64,000 nucleotides of DNA from Ctena decussata (lineage: Eukaryota; Mollusca; Bivalvia; Lucinida; Lucinidae), in NCBI GenBank assembly GCA_963989385.1, contig OZ022501.1, positions 83,312,979 to 83,376,978 on the forward strand. Direction: 5' to 3'. Made by a program: the position numbers and the translations under genes. Within the stretch, counting starts at the first letter, position 1; each line of letters starts with the position of its first letter. Below the pieces are notes generated by a model, which did not search any database, had not been told where the DNA came from, and saw only the letters and a list, made by a program, of their open reading frames with translations. Shown here one piece after another: positions 58,573-64,000 of this stretch.

Positions 58573-58578
58573 CACTAG
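58463..58578 (+). CDS. ptch: patched exon 22 of window: C-terminus and stop
   Basis: The acceptor is cttcctttatag; the coding part ends with TAA at 58570-58572. It encodes [20 protein letters not shown], then [16 protein letters not shown]. The end is a basic KRRK stretch followed by a Ser/Asp cluster that looks like casein-kinase-type phosphorylation sites (inference). CTAG|gtaaga follows six bases after the stop, so the exon probably continues only to 58578 before an intron in the 3' UTR. Confidence 0.88.
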
Positions 58579-59313
58579 GTAAGACATTGCCAGCAGAAAC
58601 AAAACTCCTTGTATCGTGAATAAGGTTTCTTTGATTTTCAGCCAGGGCTGACAATTCTGAACATAACCCCTTTGTCCGACTCCTGGACTGGATAGAAATG
58701 GTTCATTGATACACTTGTAGTATGGGAGCTCTTGGATATTCCAGTGCCAGAGGTGTCAAGATTAAAATTGAGCTTAACGTTTTAAGCGGCCATTTTGGCT
58801 GCAACCAACTGAAAATAAATGGCATATTACTTCGAAAGATAATGGCTATGCATGAAAAAAGAAATGTTTTTTTTTTTTCATCCACACCAAACAGTCTTGA
58901 AAGACTTCTATATTCTTTAGTATTCCTTGATAGGTGAAGATTTTGCAAGCAGTTTCTCTTTTGAAATCATATTTAGTTCTTCATAAAAGTTGTTAAATAT
59001 TAGCTGCAAATGTATGTATAAGCCGCAGGATAAATTTTTGCTCATGCTAAACTTGGTGCAAATTTCTATTGTAGCAGTATCTTGTAGTAATTTTGGCACT
59101 AGAAAATTTGGAAAAGATATTTGGTCCTAACTTTTGTGTTTAAATGTCTGTAACCAAATGTTTGTTCACCATGTATATTTTGATGTGTTACTTAATTTGA
59201 TTTGAATTAAATCTTTTTGTTTTGATAGTTTTTTTTTCCCTTTTAGGTTGTTCTTTCAATTTATTCCTATCAGTCAATACAACTTCTAATTTTATCTTTT
59301 CATCATTTTTCAG
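58579..59313 (+). other. ptch: probable intron in the 3' UTR of patched
   Basis: A strong donor (CTAG|gtaaga) lies just after the stop codon. A good pyrimidine tract and acceptor (ttttcatcatttttcag) end at 59313. With the stop only 6 nt before the junction, the transcript should escape nonsense-mediated decay by the 50-nt rule. No coding potential is seen inside. Confidence 0.5.
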
Positions 59314-59762
59314 GTTGGACGGTGCAACCAAATGGTGCTAATATTGCAATATTTGTACAGAAAAGCATTATAATTTATGTGTATAGTCGCCTATCAGTAT
59401 TTATGTGATTCAAGAGCTGACAACTCTTGCTAACTTTGCCTTTAAGTGGCTTCTTTCTTTGTGATATTTTCTGACAGTTTCTATTGGTAAACTGTGAGTT
59501 GTTGATAAAAGAGATTTAAGAGCACAATCATGAAGTGAATGTAGTGTGACAAGCACAAGGATAACAGCAGGCTATTCAATCAAGAATGGTCAAAGGTCAT
59601 AATGGCTGCTATTGAACAATTGTAGAATTCCAGAGATGTGACAAACATGAGAAATATGACTAAGAGTGGGATGGAACCATAATTCAAGGAAGGTTACATT
59701 TGCATTTCCACAGCTGTGTGAGGTATATGTGACAATCAATATGAACAAAATGTAGTTCCACG

Positions 59763-59955
59763 GAGCTCCAGATAAGATGGGGGTTTGAGGATAATTCGAA
59801 GATAATTTTTCTTATTTCCCAACAAAAACATATGCTGCGACCCCTCATTAGAATCGTCTCAGTGACCTAGTGAGACGATTCTAATGAGGGGTCACAATAT
59901 ATGTTCTAACGGAAAAATAAGGAAACTTATCCCTGTTACTCCTTCTAATCTGGAG
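59763..59955. mobile_element. diverged relative of the CAGAGCTC MITE
   Basis: Ends GGAGCTCCAGATAAGATGGG and CTTCTAATCTGGAGCAC. Central stem CCCCTCATTAGAATCGTCTC and its complement ATGAGGGGTCACAATATATG. Confidence 0.65.
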
Positions 59956-60084
59956 CACTCGTTCCACCTAGACAAGCAAACTGTATGTGTATTTGCAAAA
60001 CCAGTGTTTATTGTGATAAAAGTGTTGGAGAATTGTGCCTTAAGTTCAATGCAAACAGCCAGTGCTATATTTCCATGATTTGAC

Positions 60085-60268
60085 AGAGCTGTGGGGCAAA
60101 ATGTGATGATAATTCTCGGATAATTTTGCTCATTTATACGAAAAACATATATTGTGGACCCTCAGTTGAACCGCCTTGGCAAGGCGGTACAGGTGAATGG
60201 TCTCAATTTATGTAGTTACGGACAACGAACAATAATAATCTTAAAATTATCCACAAAACAGTTCTGAT
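60085..60268. mobile_element. diverged relative of the CAGAGCTC MITE
   Basis: Left end ACAGAGCTGTGGGGCAAAAT, GATAATTCTCGGATAATTTT arm, centre TGAACCGCCTTGGCAAGGCGG. Right end decayed (ATTATCCACAAAACAGTTCTG). Confidence 0.55.
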
Positions 60269-60514
60269 TTCACACAAATTAGTTCTGACAAGCTGCTATG
60301 CAATACTTTTCTCAGTGAGTTTAATATCCATGGATTTTAATGAAGATAGAGACTTCAAAATAACCTCATACACAAACGGGCTCTTCCAGGCAAATATGTG
60401 TGTTAGCCTCTATGGAAACAGAGATAATAGGCCTTCCTGAGTTTTCAAGCGTTTAAGTCAGTTTTACTCTTTGTGATGGAAGATATTAAGCCTTAAACTG
60501 ATTTACATTATTGA

Positions 60515-60790
60515 GGTTATTTTGGAAGGGGGAACCCCTCATCTTATAGCTAAATATATATGGTAGATTACCATATTTATTCAGTTATAAGATGGGAGTT
60601 AACCCTTCCAAAATTAATGTAAATATGCAAATCAGTCTTGTGTTAGTAAGCTATAAAATGGGGTTTTCGCTTCCAAAACAATCCTAAAAATCTAGATCCA
60701 TCTTATAAGATGGATCTAGATTTTTAGGATTGTGTTTTGGAAGGGAAAAATCCTGTCTTAAAACCCTGTCTTATAATTGAAGAATACGGT
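60515..60790. mobile_element. TTATAAGATGGGG palindromes, copies 3 and 4
   Basis: A decayed copy (TTTTGGAAGGGGGAACCCCT...GTTATAAGATGGGAGTTAAC) and a good one at 60645-60790. In the latter AAACAATCCTAAAAATCTAG + ATCCATC, TTATAA, then the exact complement of the arm. Confidence 0.7.
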
Positions 60791-60904
60791 ATATTGGCAC
60801 CTTGAATGCTTGCTTGCTGAAAAAGCTGTGATTGATTTAATTGTTTAGCATTGCAGGATGGCCTTGTCATTGCTGTTGACAAAAGTGATAACACACACAT
60901 ATGC

Positions 60905-60975
60905 CTGGGTAGCTCAACCGATAGTATTACACTATTGACTTGATATTTTGGTCAGGTGACCTTGATGCATGCTAC
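60905..60975 (+). mobile_element. possible tRNA-derived SINE
   Basis: TGGGTAGCTCAACCGATAGT + ATTACACTATTGACTTGATA + TTTTGGTCAGGTGACC looks like the 5' part of a tRNA-related SINE (A box TAGCTCAACCGATAG). The B box is weak. Confidence 0.4.
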
Positions 60976-62340
60976 AACATGCTTTGCTGTACGGGTATTA
61001 AGACTGTGAAGATGCACAATAATTTGCAAAACACTTTAAATTTCGACAATAATGGCACATACTGTTGACAGATTTGAACCCTGAAAAGAATGTAAACTTT
61101 TTGGATTTTTTTTCATGCAAATTCATGACTCCCAAAAATTTGGAAGAGGTGGTCAGTTGTGGTGAGGTTGAACAAATGTTTGCCAGTCTTTCATAGAAGA
61201 AGTGGTATATTTCATTTGAAATCTCAGTTTTCGAAATATTCGGTTGGAAATATATGTGATTTATCTGTAACCAGTTAAACATGAAAGCACACAAACTTTA
61301 AATCAAGAAGACAGGCAATTTGGGGCAATAATCATTCAAAATTTTAAATCTGTGAACTTGTTTGCCAGTTTAGCTTGTTAAATTGAAGTGTGAAAGAAAT
61401 ATAAAATTACTTGAAGAAAAAAAGTTTTGTGAGAGGTATCGCCATTATGTGTCGAGTATTGACCAGGTGTAGAACAGTTCAGGTTTGTCCAGGGTACTAC
61501 ACTCTCTTTTGTTACTATGGCAACTTCATGTTACTGTATATCATATCATACTCATGAGTTTTATTTCACTATTTTGCTCATGAAAATTAATATTCTACTG
61601 CTGTTTGATCTTGGTAAGAACTGCATAGTGACATCTACTGGTGGTACTTTGTTTTGAATTGATCTCACTGTATTCTGAAATAAGAGAATTTATAAAAATA
61701 CAGAATTTGGCAAAATAAGGGCATTGGCAGCATCATGTTATCAAATGGCTGACTGTGATAAATCACCAGGATATATACAGTTACATAAAACACCTAGTAG
61801 GAATGTCCTTAATCATCTTTATGGAGAGGGAAGTAGATAAATCAGTATTGATACTTGGTCTTAGATAAATCAACTTTACTATAGGCTTTGAGGCAACGTT
61901 ATCTCCGAAATACTATAACCGAATTATGATACATATTTGTGTAGATATTCTGAGTAACTCCTACAGATGATAACAAACAGTAATTAAGGTATTGCATAAA
62001 TCAGGCTTTTACAGAAATTCTTCCTTTGAAAAAAAAAACGCAGTATAGGGATACATGTAATAAAGACTTTTATTTGGGAGCCTTTGTCAAATCCCATCTT
62101 TATAAAAATCTGCATTGAAATGCTTGGTAAATGCTCCATTCCATTCCCACCTGGAAAATAAAAAAAGGCAACTAGCATTATGTTCTGGCTATAAACTGTT
62201 TGCAGAGCTTGACTGTTTAATTTCCAAATAGCAATGGAAGTCAGCATTTACCAGGCGTGAATTATCTATGAAAGTGAGACGGTCCATAGTAACAATAGAG
62301 AGTGTACCATTATAACCCTAAGTATTGGGACACTATAAAC

Positions 62341-62514
62341 AATTAAGCCACGACACGACAAAACCAACAGTGGCATGTGTGCCCAGGAAAGACTCAGATC
62401 AGCCTGGACAGCTGCCCAGACTGATCAGAGTCTTTGCTGTGCGCTTAAAGGGTAGCTAAGAATCTAAACTTGCTCCAGGCCACTTTGTTGGTTTTGTCGT
62501 GTCGCGGCTCAATT
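62341..62514. mobile_element. GAGCCGCGACACGA element, copy 7 (deleted middle)
   Basis: AATTAAGCCACGACACGACA to TTGTCGTGTCGCGGCTCAATT. The right internal stem is missing. Confidence 0.78.
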
Positions 62515-62524
62515 ACCGTGTTTA

Positions 62525-62795
62525 CCATATTTATTTGGTTATAAGGCAGAGGATTTTTCCTCTAGATCTAAATATCTAAATGTCTTTAGTAAAGAGAATT
62601 CTGCTGTAACATATGTAGTTCCCTTCCAAAACAATATCCAGATCCCTGTTATAAGATCGATTTAGATTTTGGGATTGTTTTAGAAGGCAAAGATCCATCC
62701 CAAAGCAGAATTAGGTAAGACTGGTTTAGATATTTGGGGTTACTCTAGAGGTGTAAAAACACCGTTTTATAGCCGAATAAATAGGGTATTTAGTT
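62525..62795. mobile_element. TTATAAGATGGGG palindrome, copy 5
   Basis: Ends ACCATATTTATTTGGTTATA + AGGCAGAGG and ACCGTTTTATAGCCGAATAA + ATAGGGTA, with AAAACAATATCCAGATCC / TTAGATTTTGGGATTGTTTT in the middle. Confidence 0.65.
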
Positions 62796-63023
62796 TCATT
62801 ACCTATAGTTATTAAAGCCAGTTACATGTACTCAGTTCTTAACATCTTGTTAAGTTCAGCCTTATATTTATTATGTGTAAAAATTCAACGAAATTTCAGC
62901 CACCCATCCATCATTAAGCATTGTATTATATTTCATGAAGCATCCCAGGGAGCACGACGTCAAAAATGCATTGTATTCACATCTCTGTAATGTCATGACG
63001 TCAATAGGATGTTGTTAGGATGA

Positions 63024-63269
63024 CATGAGCCATGACACAAGAAAACCAACAAAGTGGGATGTGCACCCAGGGAAGACTCAGATCAACCTTGGCATCCGCC
63101 CAATCTGCTCAGAGTCTTCGCTGTCCGCATGGCAGAAGCCTAGACTATTAACTACCATATAAGGGCACAGTGAAGACTCAGATCAGACTCAGCAGATGCC
63201 TAGGCTGATCTGAATCTTTGCTGGGTGCACATGCCACTTTGTTGGTTTTCTCGTGTCGCGGCTCACATG
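63024..63269. mobile_element. GAGCCGCGACACGA element, copy 8
   Basis: CATGAGCCATGACACAAGAA to TTTTCTCGTGTCGCGGCTCA, full length. Confidence 0.82.
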
Positions 63270-63467
63270 ATGCCACATTGATGATACAATGCCATTTTGA
63301 CGTGTGTTTGCTGGAAGTTTGTTAGAGTTGCGATGTTAATATTTTTTACCAACAGATGTAATATAGGTTTGTAGATAAGATTGTTAGTTTATGACCTTGA
63401 ATGTAATATAAAGTTGAAAGTCAGGGAAACTGGGGGTAGACAAGGGCAAGCTATGGGTTGGGTAGGG

Positions 63468-63476
63468 TGGGTGGTC
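63468..63476 (-). promoter_or_regulatory. perfect GLI/Ci consensus motif in G-rich 3' region
   Basis: TGGGTGGTC within a GGGTNGGG-rich stretch (63455-63500). The G-rich setting makes a chance match likelier than for the other three. Confidence 0.3.
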
Positions 63477-63707
63477 GGGGTATTGGGTTGGGACGGGATG
63501 TATATTGGTAAATGTGGGTGGGAATTCGTTAAGTGATATGTAAATCCATTTTATAGTGCTGACAAGTGCCTGCCAGTAATGCATTCAAACCTCAGTTCAG
63601 ATAATGTTTATGCTGTTCACTTTTTAAAGAAATAGTGTTCTAAATATTGAAGCTGTTCTGTTATAAATGTTACTGTTGAACACTAGTGACATATAGATAT
63701 AATAATT

Positions 63708-63896
63708 CAGAGCTCTAGATAAGAGGGGAATTTGATGATAATTGAGGGATAATTTTTTTTATTTCTCATTGAAACCATATGTTGTGACCCCTCAACGAGA
63801 CGGTTCAGATGAGGGGTCACAACATATGTTTTAATACAGTATTAACAAAAATTATCCCTAATTATCTCCAAATACTCCCTCTTATCTAGGGCTCTG
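63708..63896. mobile_element. CAGAGCTC palindromic MITE, copy 10
   Basis: Same ends and body but one central arm is partly deleted (CCCCTCAACGAGACGG). No convincing target repeat. Confidence 0.88.
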
Positions 63897-64000
63897 GATA
63901 TGTATGTCATTGCTTCTTCACTCAATGCATGGAAAATAAATGTTTCATTTTAAAGTTCCTTAATAAAATGTCTTCCATCTATGCAAAAACTGCTGAATAT

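Larger units (their letters stand above)
59314..63967 (+). other. 3' UTR and/or 3' flank of patched with candidate poly(A) signals
   Basis: Starts after the acceptor at 59313. The real transcript end is not visible. AATAAA hexamers occur at 62059, 62157, 62776, 63935 and 63962; the last pair sits in unrepeated sequence followed by a T-rich stretch. Between 59760 and 63896 the interval is largely palindromic repeats, listed separately. No further gene was recognised. Confidence 0.35.

Noticed and set aside
57674..58192. Longest minus-strand open frame (172 codons)
   Set aside because: It runs antisense from inside a TTAA-flanked element through an intron into a patched exon, with no family resemblance. 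It is chance.
2109..58572. Dispatched or NPC1-like gene instead of Patched
   Set aside because: [14 protein letters not shown]...[13 protein letters not shown] and the PPxY loop after TM6 are Patched-specific.

Overview
The window is a piece of animal nuclear DNA dominated by one split gene on the + strand: patched, the Hedgehog receptor of the RND/sterol-sensing-domain family. Twenty-two coding exons were placed by protein similarity to known Patched, by AG/GT splice borders and by phase. Joined, they stay in one frame from the first acceptor (2109) to the stop (58570-58572), giving about 1233 residues. The exon(s) for the N-terminus and first membrane helix lie upstream, so neither promoter nor start codon is here. 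One non-coding exon probably follows the stop after an intron in the 3' UTR. The large introns, the AT-rich base composition, the hundreds of short palindromic elements and the style of the SINE/LINE remnants suggest an invertebrate, most likely a mollusc and probably a bivalve. The species cannot be fixed from this sequence alone.

Layout: 1-2108 is intron starting with a 34-bp tandem repeat. 2109-8524 holds exons 1-4 (start of extracellular loop 1). A 9.8-kb intron (8525-18288) carries a 3.7-kb element built of inverted repeats inside inverted repeats. 18289-23925 holds exons 5-9 (rest of loop 1, TM2-TM4). A 7-kb intron and a 5.4-kb intron flank exon 10 (TM5). 36517-42507 is the densest coding part, exons 11-18 (TM6, the cytoplasmic loop with three PPxY motifs, TM7, extracellular loop 2, TM8-TM11). 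A 13.4-kb intron (42508-55926) holds a LINE remnant, many hairpin elements and two perfect GLI/Ci-type motifs. 55927-58572 holds exons 19-22 (TM12 and the cytoplasmic tail). The rest is 3' UTR and/or 3' flank.

Almost everything between the exons is repeat: (i) about ten copies of a 200-bp palindromic element ending in CAGAGCTCTAGATAAG with 5-8 bp target duplications; (ii) eight copies of a ~200-bp palindrome and two of a 215-bp palindrome, nearly all flanked by TTAA; (iii) eight copies of a palindrome starting GAGCCGCGACACGA; (iv) a dozen 55-75 nt hairpins whose stem core recurs inside families ii and iii; and single examples of hAT-like, Harbinger-like and mariner-like non-autonomous elements with target duplications. 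Several are nested, giving a relative insertion order. No protein-coding gene other than patched and one decayed reverse transcriptase was found.
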